Source: Paulownia fortunei (lineage: Eukaryota; Streptophyta; Magnoliopsida; Lamiales; Paulowniaceae). Taken from it: a DNA stretch of 64,000 bases. Positions 16,414 through 29,518 of this stretch are shown piece by piece. The first letter of the stretch is position 1. Every line of letters begins with the position of its first letter. A program made the translations under genes and the position numbers. Below the pieces are notes generated by a model. That model was not told the origin of the DNA and did not search any database. It saw only the letters and a program-made list of their open reading frames with translations. Location of the stretch: assembly GCA_019321725.1 (NCBI GenBank), contig CM033107.1:25845445-25909444 (forward strand). The letters run 5' to 3'.

Positions 16414-19400
16414 ATGGCACCACCTGTTGAGACGCCAAACAAATCCACTGGTGTTCAGAAGTCATCACATCCGCCTCTTAATGAAAGGATACTCTCTTCC
16501 CTGACCAGGAAAACTGTTGCTGCCCATCCTTGGCATGATCTTGAGATAGGTATGTATCTTTGCCACTATCATATTCAAATTTCAAATAGCATACTCGCAT
16601 TTAATCTTTTGTCTTTCTTATTTTCTATGCAGGACCTGGAGCACCAATAATCTTCAATTGTGTAAGGAGATTTTAGTTTATTTAGCCCTTTCATTTTCTT
16701 ATACTAGTTAAAATTTAATGGTGATTTTTCAGATGTCAAATTGAATGCTGAAGTGAAATTTGTCAATCATTTTATGTGTAGCCTGAGTAACTGTGTTTTC
16801 CTATCACAAATGATTCATCTTAGAACATTGCATTGAACTGTCATCACAGTCTACATGAGGCTGTTAGTTTTAGAGCATAGTAATTTGACTCAAAGAACTC
16901 ATTTGACAACGTACATCCAATTTTGTGTTTCCATTTTTTTATTTGCCAATTGTTCAACAAGGAGAAGCTCCACCTGATTGCGATCATCGAAGCCTTGTCC
17001 TTAACGCGTGTTGCTGACTGTTGACCGTTTATCAACTCTTCTTTTTGTTTTTCAGTCAACTTCTTTCCCCATCAACTTTTTTATTTTTCTAAAGCTATAT
17101 TTCCACTTCTGCCTTCAGGTCATCTTGTTGAATTTTGTTAGTAGTATCTAATTTATGTGATCTTGTTGAATTTTGTCAGTAGTATCTTATTGGTACTTTT
17201 AACTCTTCTGCCTATATTTTCATTTCCAGTTGTACATAATATGTTCTTGTCCATCTTGTATGATTGTATGCTGAATGGCCTCTTTGCTTCTTTCCTCTCA
17301 TTAATCAGTTATATATATTTTGGCATCTTGCTGAACTCATTCAATTGGTTTGTGCTGAGGCCTTTTAACATATGTGGTAATGAAGTTGGATTGAAATTAC
17401 ATCTAATTGGGATTCACCTGAATGAAATTGCCATCTGTGTTTACAATGAACTAGATTATGATTCCATAGTTCTTAACTCAATCTGGCCTTATGAACATGT
17501 GAGCTTGAGCAATATATGGATCAGTTGTTTTATGCCGTCATTTGAAGTTTCCTTCTGTGCAGGCTGTATAGCTTAAAGACTGCTTTTCTTTTTCTCCCAT
17601 GATCTTGGGAATATTTGGTTTGCTTTTATTGATACCAACTAGCTTAATCTCGGCAGGTGGTTGAAATAAGTAAGGGAAGTAAGGTGAAATATGAACTTGA
17701 CAAGAAAACTGGTCTAATCAAGGTATTAGGCTTATTAACTTCTATAGCAATTTATGTTGGTTAATTATGAAATACTAAATTGTGATTCACATGCAGGTTG
17801 ATCGTGTTCTTTACTCATCGGTTGTGTACCCCCATAATTATGGCTTCATCCCTCGTACTCTCTGTGAAGACAGTGACCCAATGGATGTATTGGTCATTAT
17901 GCAAGTACGGTATTTTGTCTGGAATTTTCTAACAAATACTTCAAGCTCTTATAGATTCTAATGCTTTTGTGCTGGGATCCATATAGCTAAAATATGCAAT
18001 AGCTTTCAATGAGTGCTTCTTTTTAAAGTGATCTGCATCACGAATATGCTTTTTTGGGAAAAATTAACTACAAGAGGTATATAAATTTTAGAAGATATAA
18101 AAAGCAGTGGGAATGACCGAATTTTGCAATTTGCTTTCTACTCAGATGGCACCCTGCAACTTAGAGCATGCAAGGTAAAGTGTATTCGGTGACATATACT
18201 AGTGATTTGTATATTTTTTCCTCATCTGGTTTTTATGTGGAGCCAAAATAATTATTGGTGACTAGAGGAGTTCATGGACTCAGGTTGTGGACACTGCGTT
18301 CCTCCTTGCAAGGCCTAGGCGATCTACATTTGAGCTGCTAGAAATCCTCAGGGTGCACCTTTAACCACCAATTAAGTAGCTGATATTCATAATACCTTTG
18401 TGCGCAGGTCACAAATAAATAACATATATAGCAAGCCTTGGACCTTTTCATTGGTGGAAAAATTGAAGAATAAGGCCTTTAGTATACAAAGGACTCTTGA
18501 AGTTTTTCTTGGATTAATACTTATGAGAAGTAGGAATGCATCAGCACTTTTTAGTTATTAATCTTTTGTTGTTGTGCCGAATTCATCATTAATATGTGAT
18601 GCATCCATTAACTAATATTAGATATTTGTGAATATTCTAAGGTGCTAGTATATTTGAAACCATTGTTCTCAACTGCACTTGAATTTCATGGGAGTTGAGC
18701 TTGCCTCTATACCTTTTTTGGCAATATGATGTTTATATTATTTTAGGCTTTTGAAGACAATGTTTATTGGGAACAGTTTTTCTTGTCACTTAACTATCTT
18801 CACAAACATTATCAGGAACCAGTTCTTCCAGGCTGCTTTCTCAGGGCTAAAGCAATAGGCCTCATGCCCATGATTGATCAGGTACATATACATTACGTTT
18901 ACATCTCTTTCATCTTGCAATTTAGAAAAAAATAGTTGACTTGTTTTGGGCACAGGGAGAGAAAGATGACAAGATAATTGCTGTCTGTGCTGATGATCCT
19001 GAATATCGCAACTATACAGACATTAAAGAGCTTCCACCCCATCGCTTGGCTGAAATCCGCCGTTTTTTTGAAGATTGTATCCTTTGTAAAAGATTGTAAA
19101 TATTGACTCTTGATTTTTTATGCTTGAATCCTTGTTTTCTCACTACTGGAATTTGACTTATGTTTTTGGTCTACTGGATTTTATACTTTGTTACCTTAAC
19201 AAACAAACAGACAAGAAAAATGAGAATAAGGAAGTTGCAGTTGATGAATTTCTTCCAGCCACAAAGGCTTATGATGCAATCCAGCGCTCCATGTAAGTAA
19301 TTCCTTCTCTGTTTGAATAACATTGTGAAGTATTCTTTTAAAACTTCCTGAAACAGCATACTACTATTTTGCCTCATTCTGTATAGGAGTGGAAACATGC

Positions 19401-20042
19401 AAAATTTTACTGATATGGATCCATGTTTGTCACCTCAGTAAACATAAGCTTTGTGTATGTCAGGCTACATGTTATCATGGAGACAAGCAAACAGCAAATT
19501 GTAGCATAACTTTGTTTCAGTGAAAATGAACTTTTACAAACCTTACATGTAACTGGATATAAATTATCTTGGGCAGACTTGGAAGTTTTTCTATTTTGTT
19601 GGGTTTTCTTTTTTTCTGTAGTTTTTTATTTGGAGATTGGAAGGTGGTTAATTGCTGTTCTTTAATTGCCTGGAGATGATAAGAATTTGTCTTCCTCTGT
19701 CTGGGGGAAATTCTCTGATTCACCCTCCACGCAGGGCTGAGGGTTGGGGGGGAACTGGATAATCGATATATTGTTCACTCTGCTGCTCCTTGAAGACCCT
19801 GTAGAATTCTGAAACCCTTTATGCTTTTCATCCATTACATCCTTCGTCTGTTTGTTTTCCTGGCATTCTTGATTGAAGATGTATAGTGCCTGTGCTCTTC
19901 TCAATTGTCTCTTTTTCTCGTCAGTTCTGTTTCTGAGCAAATAATTCTTGATGGATATTGCTTCATTTTGTTTAAACACATTGTTTTACTCTCATGCAGG
20001 GACCTGTATGCAGACTATATTGTGGAGAGCCTAAGGCGTTAG
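16414..20042 (+). CDS. PPA: Soluble inorganic pyrophosphatase (family I)
   Basis: Cytosolic enzyme of 216 residues that hydrolyses pyrophosphate to two phosphates with Mg2+, driving biosynthetic reactions forward. Coding exons: 16414-16549, 16633-16661, 17657-17722, 17797-17904, 18816-18881, 18956-19076, 19211-19292 and 20000-20042 (651 nt). The active-site core is intact: [17 protein letters not shown], then the [10 protein letters not shown] motif and the signature [11 protein letters not shown] with three metal-binding aspartates. Later come [21 protein letters not shown] and the C-terminal [20 protein letters not shown]. The N-terminus lacks a plastid targeting peptide, so it belongs to the cytosolic PPA1-5 group rather than PPA6. 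Exon 2 is a 29-nt microexon. The intron of about 0.9 kb between exons 4 and 5 shows no extra coding sequence. Confidence 0.96.
17122..17187 (+). repeat. Two-copy 38-bp tandem repeat in a pyrophosphatase intron
   Basis: ATCTTGTTGAATTTTGT and the following AGTAGTATCT occur at 17122 and again at 17160 with a single T-to-C difference. It lies in the 995-nt intron after the 29-nt microexon. The 139-codon open frame across this intron is not coding: it starts inside the second copy and shows no family resemblance. Confidence 0.8.
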
Positions 20043-21831
20043 TTTGATCACCACTTGTAGGGGAATGGTGGTGTATCTTTTTTTGTGCTGTGCAAAATAT
20101 TCATATACTACCTTATAAGTTGCTTCAATACTATATTAAGGTGAACAAACACTTACTTTCCTAGGTATAGATTGGTTATATAGGTCTCAATCCAAGATGG
20201 TAAACCCCGAATTATACTGTTATGTAAAAAGTGGTTGGTAACTAATACTCTTCCCAAATATTTTTTTTTTCTTTTAATTTTTGGTATAATCTGTTTAGTT
20301 GTTACAGCATATTACGACAACCCCGGTTTTTCATCTGGAGTCAAGTTTGTTGCCTTTGGTAAAATGTGTCTTTCTTTTCTTTGTAAATATTTTCTACTGC
20401 ATATGCATGTGTTAATCTATATAGATCACAGGATCTGCTTGTTCCCTCTTGATTAGGCAGATAGACGATTTGGTTCTTTGCTATTAGCAATAGTTTGGAA
20501 AGACGAAAATCAGAATATGAGATGCCCTCACCCTTACACGAAGTATGACAAAAAAAAAAAAAAAAGGTGATATAAATAGACCAATGAAAGTTGCCGCCAT
20601 AATGCAAAGTTTGTAGCAATCACATGACAATAGGCAACAAGAAACTAACAGCCCTTTGGCTGCTTAAATTTATTGAGATTCCGGCACAACAAAGCGTATT
20701 GATAAGAACAAGTGCTGATGTCTGCATGTGAGTGATTTTTTTTTAAAACTTGATCCTATTGATCGTATTTCTGATGTTTGGCACTTCGTTACGCTTGTCT
20801 ATAATAATGCATCACGTCAAAACAACCCCTCGGTCCCATCCTGACTCCTTACAAAGGAAAATAATAAAATTATGGCAATGATTAAAGCCTTAAATTTTAC
20901 GAAACTTTGATACGATTTTATGTTCATGTTATCAACTTCAGATCTAAATATATACTCTTCATAACATATTACTTTATAACTAGTTTGATACTTAGTTACT
21001 TAAATACGGACGAGTTTAGTATTTTATATGCATGACTATATTATATAAATTTTTGTTATACGTTATAGTGAAAAAATGGGCCAAAAAATATAAAAACGGA
21101 TAATATACAATAGCGAAAATATGACTTATTTTGATATTATTTTTATATATATTGTGTTGCCCATTTATTGAAATGCTAGAGAATTATAGAAATGTATGGC
21201 TATAGAATGTAATAGAAAGATTATAGTTTAAAAAGCTTCCAAGAAAGACAGTTTTATGAATGTATTTATACTCAGAGTATTCTTTCAGATTTCTAGAGAA
21301 TTTCTTGGTCTCTAACTTCAAAGAGGTAGATGATATAAATAGGTGGAAGGATGTTATTTGTATCAAGTTTGAAAGGATCACTTATTTTAAATTATGTAAA
21401 ATTTATTTTATATGTGTTACTATATTATTTAATTTATAATTATGATACAATATTGAGATATTTATTAATAATAATTAATATTTTTTATAAAATTCTTAAA
21501 AAATATATATTTTTATTTATATAATATTCATTTAACACTTATAAATAATTTTAATATAATTTTAAATTTTAAATTTTAAATTAATATTTATAAATATTTG
21601 ATAAAATAAAGTATTATTTATCAAAGTACAAATAAAACGTATAGATGAATTGAGTTACTGCTAAACTCTAATTTTTTTTCAATTTATTTCAGATAATAGA
21701 TATAAGTAGGATATGATGATTTTGGATCCAATTAAGTGTTAAACGTTGCACAGACCCGAATTTTCAAGTACCAACTTGTTATCTTCTCCGACTAATCCCA
21801 AAGCCCCGTTTGAAGTTTCAATTCAGCAACC
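20043..21831. other. Pyrophosphatase 3' region and AT-rich spacer
   Basis: The first few hundred bases should contain the pyrophosphatase 3' UTR. An A15 run lies near 20551-20565. From 20860 to 21700 the DNA is very AT-rich, with no coding signal. The last 100 bases before 21832 are more balanced and look like leader sequence that belonged to the broken gene copy. Confidence 0.45.
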
Positions 21832-22340
21832 ATGAGCCGCAGTGGCTGTTCGTTCAACTCCTCCACCGCCACCCCTAACTTCGACAACCTCCAAATCCAA
21901 TCTCTCATGTCCCGCCTCGAACTCCGTCTCCCAAACCTCCACGCGCAGCTGCCCTTCTCCGTCTAATACCTCGACAACCTCTGTTTCTCCATGCTCCTAA
22001 ACCTCTCCGAATCTGATTCGATTCCAAAAGAAGATAACACTTCATCCTCTTCCAAAACCCAGTTGGATAAAGAAGAATCTAAGCTTGAGAAGGAAATTGT
22101 CGGCACTATCCTCAGTGGCGAAATCGAAAAACTAAAACCTAATTCTGGTCAGGCTATTACGATAGGAGAACACCGTAGGGTTTCATGAAGAAATAGGGTC
22201 GGATTATCGGGTGTGGAAGTGGCGTGGGCATATTATGTTGTTTGATGATGAGAGTGGGTATTGGCCGGACTCTGGAGTATATTTACGGGAATTATTTTGA
22301 GAGAATTGGCGATGTGGGGTTGAAAGAGCTGATTGAATGA
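21832..22340 (+). pseudogene. Broken copy of a conserved plant protein of unknown function
   Basis: A coding-like stretch starts at an ATG at 21832 with a Ser/Thr/Asn-rich N-terminus and LQIQSLMSRLELRLP. It meets an in-frame TAA at 21964 (codon 45) and continues in the same frame through KTQLDKEESKLEKEIVGTIL and LKPNSGQAITIGEH. It then shifts frame near 22172 into VGFHEEIGSDYRVWKWRGHI, and again near 22275 into EYIYGNYFERIGDVGLKELI, ending at 22340. One nonsense codon and two frameshifts make a working gene unlikely. No introns interrupt the similarity, which fits a processed copy, though the parent may itself be single-exon. I recognise the sequence style as a conserved plant protein but cannot name the family. 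Confidence 0.65.
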
Positions 22341-24069
22341 TTGATATGGGCTGTCGGTAGCGGACAAATTATTCATAGAAATTTTAATTTTAATTCAAAT
22401 TCCAGGTCACCAAGATTTATAAGAAACGAAGTAACGAACAAAGCTTTCACTTTTGCGATATTTCTGTGCATATCCGTGTGATGCAGATTTGATTTGGTAT
22501 CAGTCGTAGGCTCCCAATAGACACTGTAGTGGCTTCTAATTCTGCAGTGCATGCTTTTCTCCGAAGTTGATCTGTGTTGTTACTGTTTGACATAAGCTTG
22601 TTTAGTGGAGCTTGCTGATACTAATAATTATGCCAGCATTACAAGTAGATCTTGTATGCTTATAATGCAATTATGCAAGCTTATCTAATATGATTCGGCA
22701 AGATTCTACGAGGTTTTTTACTTGATAGAGATGTGTTCACTTAGAGTTGGTATTGGTTCTCATAACTTTGCAGATGTATCTGTAATAATCCCCACACTTT
22801 AAGTTGGATTCTTAGTTGTGTTTTTCTTATGTTTCTCTTCGCATCTAAGGCTTTTTATGCAGTATGTGAATGAAAATGAAAAGTGGAAGTGCCTGAGTAC
22901 AAGAATCTTTTACCTAATTTTTAATGTGGCAGATTTGGTTGCGGTGGATGAGAAATACCTGGTCTCCCTCTCATGCATACTAACAGATATTGGGCTTAGT
23001 TCTACAGAAACGACCATGACAATAAAAGACATAAAATAGCTAGATACCGAGTCCACTACGAGCAAGCACATAAAAGATTCATGATTTCTCATCTTCTCAC
23101 CCTTTTGAATTCTAGCTTAGGAACTTTCTGTGCAAGGAATTATTTGTTGATGTCAGTGCGGATGTGAAGATGTTTCATATGACAAAAATCTTTCAGGAAA
23201 AAAATAAAATAAAAAAAATTGCTGCAGCCTTGTAACTCTATTTGTCCATTGCAGTATGGAAGCCTTTTGCTGATATCAATTAAATGATGGGTATCTTAAG
23301 GGCGAGCTACTTCCTGAATTGCCTCTTATCATGACTAAGAGGACGTTTCTAGCTGATGTCCATGTCAAATACAAGCATCAGTAATTTGAGAGGGTTACCG
23401 TTCACGACCACACGTAAAGGGTATCACAAAATCTTCACGAGATATTTTCTACATCCATACTGAGTAATAGTTTGGTGCTGGAGGCTTTGTATATCTGCTA
23501 GTTTCCCCTACTACAGCATTGCATGCCAACAAGTTTCTCCTCCAAAGGCTTTGCACATCCATTAGTTTATGCACCAACTCTTTGACCACATCCATTGCCA
23601 TCATATCCACAACCACTTACATTTGTCAGTTATGTTTTGGTTTTCCTGAACACTTATTTTTTGCCCTTTTGACGAGCCTTTGGTTCTATCCAATTTAGAT
23701 CTTCAGCCAAGATCTGATGTAGCCAGACTTAAAAGCAATCAATTCCATGACAAATAATTAATTACACATCTCATTAACCCATCAAGCATTTCAAATGCAA
23801 GAGCATTCTCTGCAGCAATATCCATTCACAAGTAAATAAATTTTGCACAGCCACAGCCAAACATGCTTCAAAAACTAAGCGATACTGATCTTTCCATTCA
23901 ATTTAAAATCATGGGGTACCTAACAAGGAACAGTTAAAGAGAAACTACAAGGGATTAATCTGGTTTATAAACAGCCTTTCCCTTCCCTACATACAAACAT
24001 CAATTCAAATTACATACAGAGAAGTCAAAGCTCTAGAAAACAATGCCATTGAATTCTTCACTTGGTACA
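22341..24069. other. Spacer between the broken copy and the histone gene
   Basis: Moderately AT-rich with no supported gene. An A-rich tract at 23198-23220 could be the tail of a retrocopy if the broken gene inserted with a long 3' UTR, but that is speculative. The part from about 23900 on should hold the histone 3' UTR. Confidence 0.4.
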
Positions 24070-25032
24070 TTAAGCCTTCTTAGGAGACTTGGTTGCCTTC
24101 GATGGGGATTTAGTGGGCTTCTCTGCAGCCTTATCAGATTTCTTGGGCAGAAGAACCGGGTTGATGTTCGGTAACACTCCCCCATGTGCAATTGTAACTC
24201 CAGCCAGAAGCTTTCCAAGCTCCTCGTCATTCCTCACAGCAAGCAGCAAATGCCTCGGAATTATCCTGTTCTTCTTGTTGTCCCTTGCAGCATTTCCAGC
24301 CAATTCCAAAACCTGACCACAGTTCAATAATTTAAGGTGGTGGTATATAAAGCACAAGCAACAAATGCACTTAGCCACATTCAATGCACATTTCCTCGTG
24401 GAGTACAATATAGATATATGTACATATGTATCGAGCAAACGCTAATGGCAGAGAGGGATTTGAATGCTCAACAGATCTTACAGACTGCCAAATTTCAAAG
24501 CAGTAAAAATTATTGTTTGAGTTGTTCAAACCATAATTTTAAAAACCTAAACACCAAATTCACAGCCCTGTCAATAATTTACTACGAAAAGCGGCAGAAA
24601 ACCAGCTCAATCAAACATAACACCAAAAAAGGCCTCATCACCTACTTTAATTTCTGACAGCAGATTCGTATTAAAAAAATTCATAGTAAACACCACCGAT
24701 CAGATTCAAATTCTCCCATCGAAAGAACTCCGAGATGAAAACTACACGAAATTAGAAATGCACGAAAACAAAACAACTCGAATAAAACTTTTGACGTTGA
24801 AATCAAAGTGAAAGAAGAACACCTCAGCAGCTAGGTACTCAAGCACAGCAGCCATGTACACCGGTGCACCAGTTCCCACCCGCTCAGAATAGCGTCCCTT
24901 CTTCAAATACCGGCCGATTCTGCCAACCGGGAACTGAAGACCGGCTTTCACGGACCGGGAAACTGGTTTCTTCTTTGGACCGCCTCCTTTCCTTCCCCCA
25001 GCTCCTTTCTTCACTTTTCCACCTGTTTCCAT
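24070..25032 (-). CDS. H2A.W: Histone H2A, W-type (H2A.W)
   Basis: Core histone of 150 residues in two exons (25032-24823 and 24312-24070), 453 nt in frame. The N-terminal tail is Gly/Lys-rich ([20 protein letters not shown]). The fold is complete: [40 protein letters not shown], and [20 protein letters not shown] with the DEEL of the acidic patch. It ends in an extended tail with KSPSK and KSPKK motifs. The SPKK tail marks the plant H2A.W class, which in Arabidopsis is concentrated in heterochromatin and compacts it. The frame is open six codons upstream of the chosen start, but the family begins at MET-GG. The tail type separates it from canonical H2A, H2A.X (SQEF) and H2A.Z. Confidence 0.96.
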
Positions 25033-25125
25033 TTCTTTCTGCTTCAAAAATCAATTGACAAAGAAGAATATTTGGAACGAGTGAGCAGTCGCAATAGTGC
25101 GTGTAAACTTAAGCGTTGGTGCTGC

Positions 25126-25246
25126 TGGTTAAATAAGCGGGGTTTGGGTTGGGAGGGAGGAGTGGAGAATTTGAAGCGTCAGATTGGCTTTATCGACGGT
25201 TGTGACGAGAATGATGGCGATCCGCGTGCTTGGTATTGGACCAATC
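25126..25246 (-). promoter_or_regulatory. Histone-type promoter: octamer, CCAAT/ATTGG and TATA-like box
   Basis: On the minus strand, upstream of the histone ATG, lie CGCGGATC (25219-25226), the octamer typical of plant S-phase histone promoters; an adjacent ATTGG/CCAAT pair (25236-25246); a second ATTGG-type site near 25180; and a TTATTTAA box near 25128-25136, about 100 bases upstream of the start codon. The arrangement supports replication-coupled expression. Confidence 0.6.
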
Positions 25247-25272
25247 AGGGGATGACTCTTACAAATGCCTAG

Positions 25273-28200
25273 AATTGTGGGAGGGAATAATTAAAGAAAA
25301 AAACATTTTGTGGGTAAGAGAATATCAGAAACACTTGTGTAACAAAATATTTGAATTTTACTTTTAGGCATTCGTTTAGATTTTTCCGAGTAAATTTAAA
25401 ATTTTGATATAATAATTTAATTAATCACTAGGTATGTCGCTGAATTAAAAAATGATTTAAAAAATAACTTAATTTTTGTTATTAAAAAATAAAAATACTA
25501 AATGTAGGCGGACAAAAAAAAACAGATCAAATATTTCCGTCAAAATGAATTTGATAAGTGAAAATATTTGACAAACTTTTAAATATGCTAAGTTTTGTTA
25601 TTAAAAAGAAAAATAATAAATGTAGGCGAAAAAAAAAATTAAATAATTCCATAAAAATGAATTTGATAAGTGAAAATATTTGGCAAACTTTTCACATGTA
25701 TGATTCTTGTATTTCTAAAGTAATAACCAAATAATATTTTGTAAAAGTGATTATTTGAAACTAAATAAAAATACTTTTTTTTAAACCACACATGCTTTAA
25801 GGAGAAAAAAAGTGAAATTAGGAGAATATTTTGGGGAATGTGTTTTGGAGAATATATCTTCTGAGATGAATTTGGGAATGACAGTTACGTTCGTTTGTAT
25901 TTTTTGAGAGAATAATTTATAGCAGTCTCGTCATGGAAGTTTTTATTTAGTTAGTAGCATTAGATTAATATTTTTTAATATTGATATTATATTTTTAATA
26001 TAAAAATAATATGTATAATAATTGGATAATGTAATTATATTAGTATATAGTAGGCCCAACTTTAATTTGAAGGATAATGATTATGTTTTGAAAAAATGAA
26101 ATTTTCAAAGACAATTTAGTTATGAGAGAAAGAAAACATTCTCTCCAATCACAACCAAGTATAACCTAGATTTACAGAACGATGGCTAGGTTATTATGGA
26201 TTTTACTTTTGCAATTTTAAAAATTTGCATGAATTTAGTGGGTTTTAGTTATGTTTTGAAAAATTGTTGTTGGATTTTGATGATGATAATTAGGCCAAAC
26301 ATTGGACCCTAAAACTCTTGTAATTTTCTATTTTGTTATGAAATTTGTAAGGGTTATTTCAAGCTATTATAGACAAATTGTGAGGAAATTATCTATCAGT
26401 CAAATAATATTCAAAAGTATAGCAATTAAGTTATAAGCTGATAAACTTACTCAATGAGTCGAGTATATACTTGAGTGAAGACGAAATTGAGTACTTATAT
26501 AACAGTTCACCGAATGCAATATTGATAACGTGAAGGCTAATTCAATTCAAACACATATAATTTTTTAAAAGCGACATTTCAATATTAAAAAGTATAATTT
26601 GAATTATAAAATTATGAAAATTTAAAGTATAGATGACAGTACAGACACAAACAAAAAGTGCACCGAACAAGAAAAACTTATTAAAATTCATAACTAGAAG
26701 AATGAGAGCTTCTAAAGACAAATTAGAGTTTGAAATTTTCGAATTCAAAAGAAGCGCACTATTCTAAAACATTTGAAGCAGTTCACTTATTCAGCACTTA
26801 TATATTTTTCTTGAGCATAAAGTGTGCTGAGTTCTCAACCAATTACTTATTTTCTCTTTAAAATTTAGCTGTGCTTTGTGTAGGCCAGCTAAAGAGAGTG
26901 GACTCTTGTATAACACGACCTAAGAAACATCAATCAACCATTGTTGTTCAAAGTCAACGTATGGCTCAAATTTGCAATTGTTACTCGCGTGGTCCTATTT
27001 CTAGAACTATGGATAAAATCTAAATGGGTGAGGTCTTGTTCGTACGACTATCCATAAGTCAAAATAATTCTAACACGGTATGTTTGGCATGATACTTTTT
27101 TAGTTGAGTTTAACATAATTTTAAATTAAATAAACTCAAGCACGAATTTAAATTCAAGTCAAATGCGAGCAAAAGTAAACTAAACTTGATTTGAACTTAA
27201 ATTCAATACAAATTTTTTATTATATGATATATGAATTATGTTAAATTGTATATATGTAATAATCAACAAAATCTACTTGTAAATTAGATGGATATACAGA
27301 GAAATGAATTAGATGAGTTGAAGTCGTTAAATTGCAATGCATTGTATTTAAAAAATTATCTCGTGTGATGTTGAAATATGAATCTAAAAATGTGTCTAAC
27401 ACAATATTAGCGTATCCAAAAATAATTAAAAAAAAATTAACATGATTGTTGGTGAGTTTGACATATTTTGGACATAATATGTTCTTATATCATATTTTAG
27501 AAAGTTTAAGGACTGTAAGAAAATTGACAAAAAGTAAAAAAAAAAAAAAAATTAAAATTAATTGAAAAAATACTGTTGCCTCATCTAGATTCACCTTATC
27601 TATTTTAGTTAATGTTTCTTTCTTATAGTCAAATTGTTCTCCCTCTTTCCCCTTTTAACAATATCATAGTTCACAAATTATAATATTATATATGTGACAC
27701 TGTTACTGAAAAAAATTCTCTTTGCATTCACATCAATGCCTTTATTAATCAATTATTAATTACATATATATATATATATATTTGTGTGTGTATGATGAGC
27801 CTAAACATTAATTAGGGCATATTAGGCATTTCTTATTGATAAAAAAAAAGGGTATAACATGACAAAAATTTGAAGGAATTATTAACCCTGATATATTTTC
27901 AATTACACATTTAGACCGTGGGATCCTTTGAAATACCCAATTCATATCTTGTTTTTGGTAAGTTCATTCTTCTCTTCACAATTATGGTTTAGATTTTTTC
28001 TAACTTCATATTTGTCTCAAGGTGCAATTTTGATTGGTTCATATTTATGTGCAAACTCAAATCATATCACATCTATTTATATATATATATATATATTGAA
28101 CAACGTTTTCTTAATCCCATTATGTTCTCAATTTTTTTAAGAATTATTGAGTTTCGTGTTTGTATTTATGTCGCCACATTATATGGAGCAAAACTAAGAT

Positions 28201-29510
28201 ATTTTTCTTGATGGCAATGCTTAATAAAGAATAATAGACTGATAGATACTTTAGGCTGAAAGCATTGTTAGTTTATTTCTCTTTATGTACTTTATTATAT
28301 ACTCAGCCGTCTCTCTAGTATTTTTTTAATCAAAGTCAGGACGAATACCCAAGTCAAGAGATAGGATTTTACCCTTCAAAAGCCACACACGTCTACAGCC
28401 AAGATCGACTTCATCGTGGACCTACTTTGTCTTGACAAAAACTACTGAAAATGCCACATTTACCCTTGTAGGTGCATGGGTTGACAAGTCTAAACTCAAC
28501 CCCAAAATTTGCAAGTTTACTCCATAAAAAAAGGAGGAAAAATTTAAGATAGAAAATCATGAATTACGTTTTGCTCCTCAACTATACTTCAAATAATAGT
28601 TCGAGTAGCATTCCTTTGGTAGGACTTATAAGTTTGACTACGAATTCGTTTATCAATTTGTCTTTTGCGTAAGTTATTATTTTTATTAAAAAATAATAAA
28701 AATTAATGGTTGCATAAAAATTATTCGATAAAATAAAAAGAAAATACATATGGTCCTTATCTTGCATTTTAAGTTATATTCCACTGATAACAATGACGAC
28801 GTTGATTAGAGTTTTGATAATTTATGCCACATGTTCAACGGCTATTTTTTTTTTTTCTTAATGAACACATTTATCATATTTAAATAATAATTGTATCAAG
28901 ATTATGTTTCTTATATGGAAGGTTTGAAGTTAAATAACTTTGATGAATGCCTTACATGAAAAGTGAAAATATATCCTTTTAATTTCTCCTCGTACTACTT
29001 GATATATAGGATTTACTATATGCATTGACAATAAAATAAAAGATTTTAAATATATTTTTATTTGTTTTCTTATAAAGGAATTCGACTTCTAGAGTTCTAT
29101 TTTTTGTAATATGAAGCTTTTGGACCATATAATTAATAATTTCATATGATTTTAATAACTATGCTTTCTTCATATATATTTTCCTCCGTTATGTTTTGAA
29201 GTTCTTCAATCAAATTTTTTTGAAAACACCAAATATATTATAAAATAATCTCATGAATATATAATTAATTAAAGTGAATAATAAAAAAATAGTGTCCTTC
29301 AAATTATGTACGCAATTTTGTTTCTACAAACTTATATAAACAATGCTCATTGTGAAATATGACCACTATTAAATTGTCAAGTGAAAAAAGTGAAAAAAGT
29401 GAAAAATAGAGACAATGTGGCAAATATTGCTAGATTGAAAAAATCAATGAGAATTAATGGGGACAGAATAGTAATTTAACAGTGAACAATTAAACCCACA
29501 ATATTCTTAA
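25273..29510. other. Long AT-rich intergenic region
   Basis: No supported gene over about 4.2 kb. It contains a two-copy tandem repeat (25474-25700), a (TA)n/(TG)n microsatellite (27762-27792), another (TA)n near 28077-28096, and a stretch near 27105-27250 that resembles the diverged low-complexity repeat seen at 51-53 kb. Open frames here are short and compositionally non-coding. Confidence 0.5.
25474..25700. repeat. Two-copy tandem repeat, period 119
   Basis: Anchors TTTTGTTATTAAAAA, AAATGTAGGCG, AAAATGAATTTGATAAGTG and AAAATATTTG followed by CAAACTTTT occur in the same order and spacing in both copies, shifted by 119 bases. The second copy has lost some bases in its A-run. A recent local duplication. 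Confidence 0.85.
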
Positions 29511-29518
29511 ATTCGGAT

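Noticed and set aside
17157..17576. 139-codon plus-strand hydrophobic frame
   Set aside because: It lies in a pyrimidine-rich pyrophosphatase intron and begins within a tandem repeat; T-rich DNA gives hydrophobic translations by composition.
20551..20565. A15 run as a retroposon tail
   Set aside because: No coding remnant or target-site duplication is visible beside it.
26542..26748. 68-codon minus-strand frame in the long gap
   Set aside because: AT-driven hydrophobic translation, no start context and no similarity.
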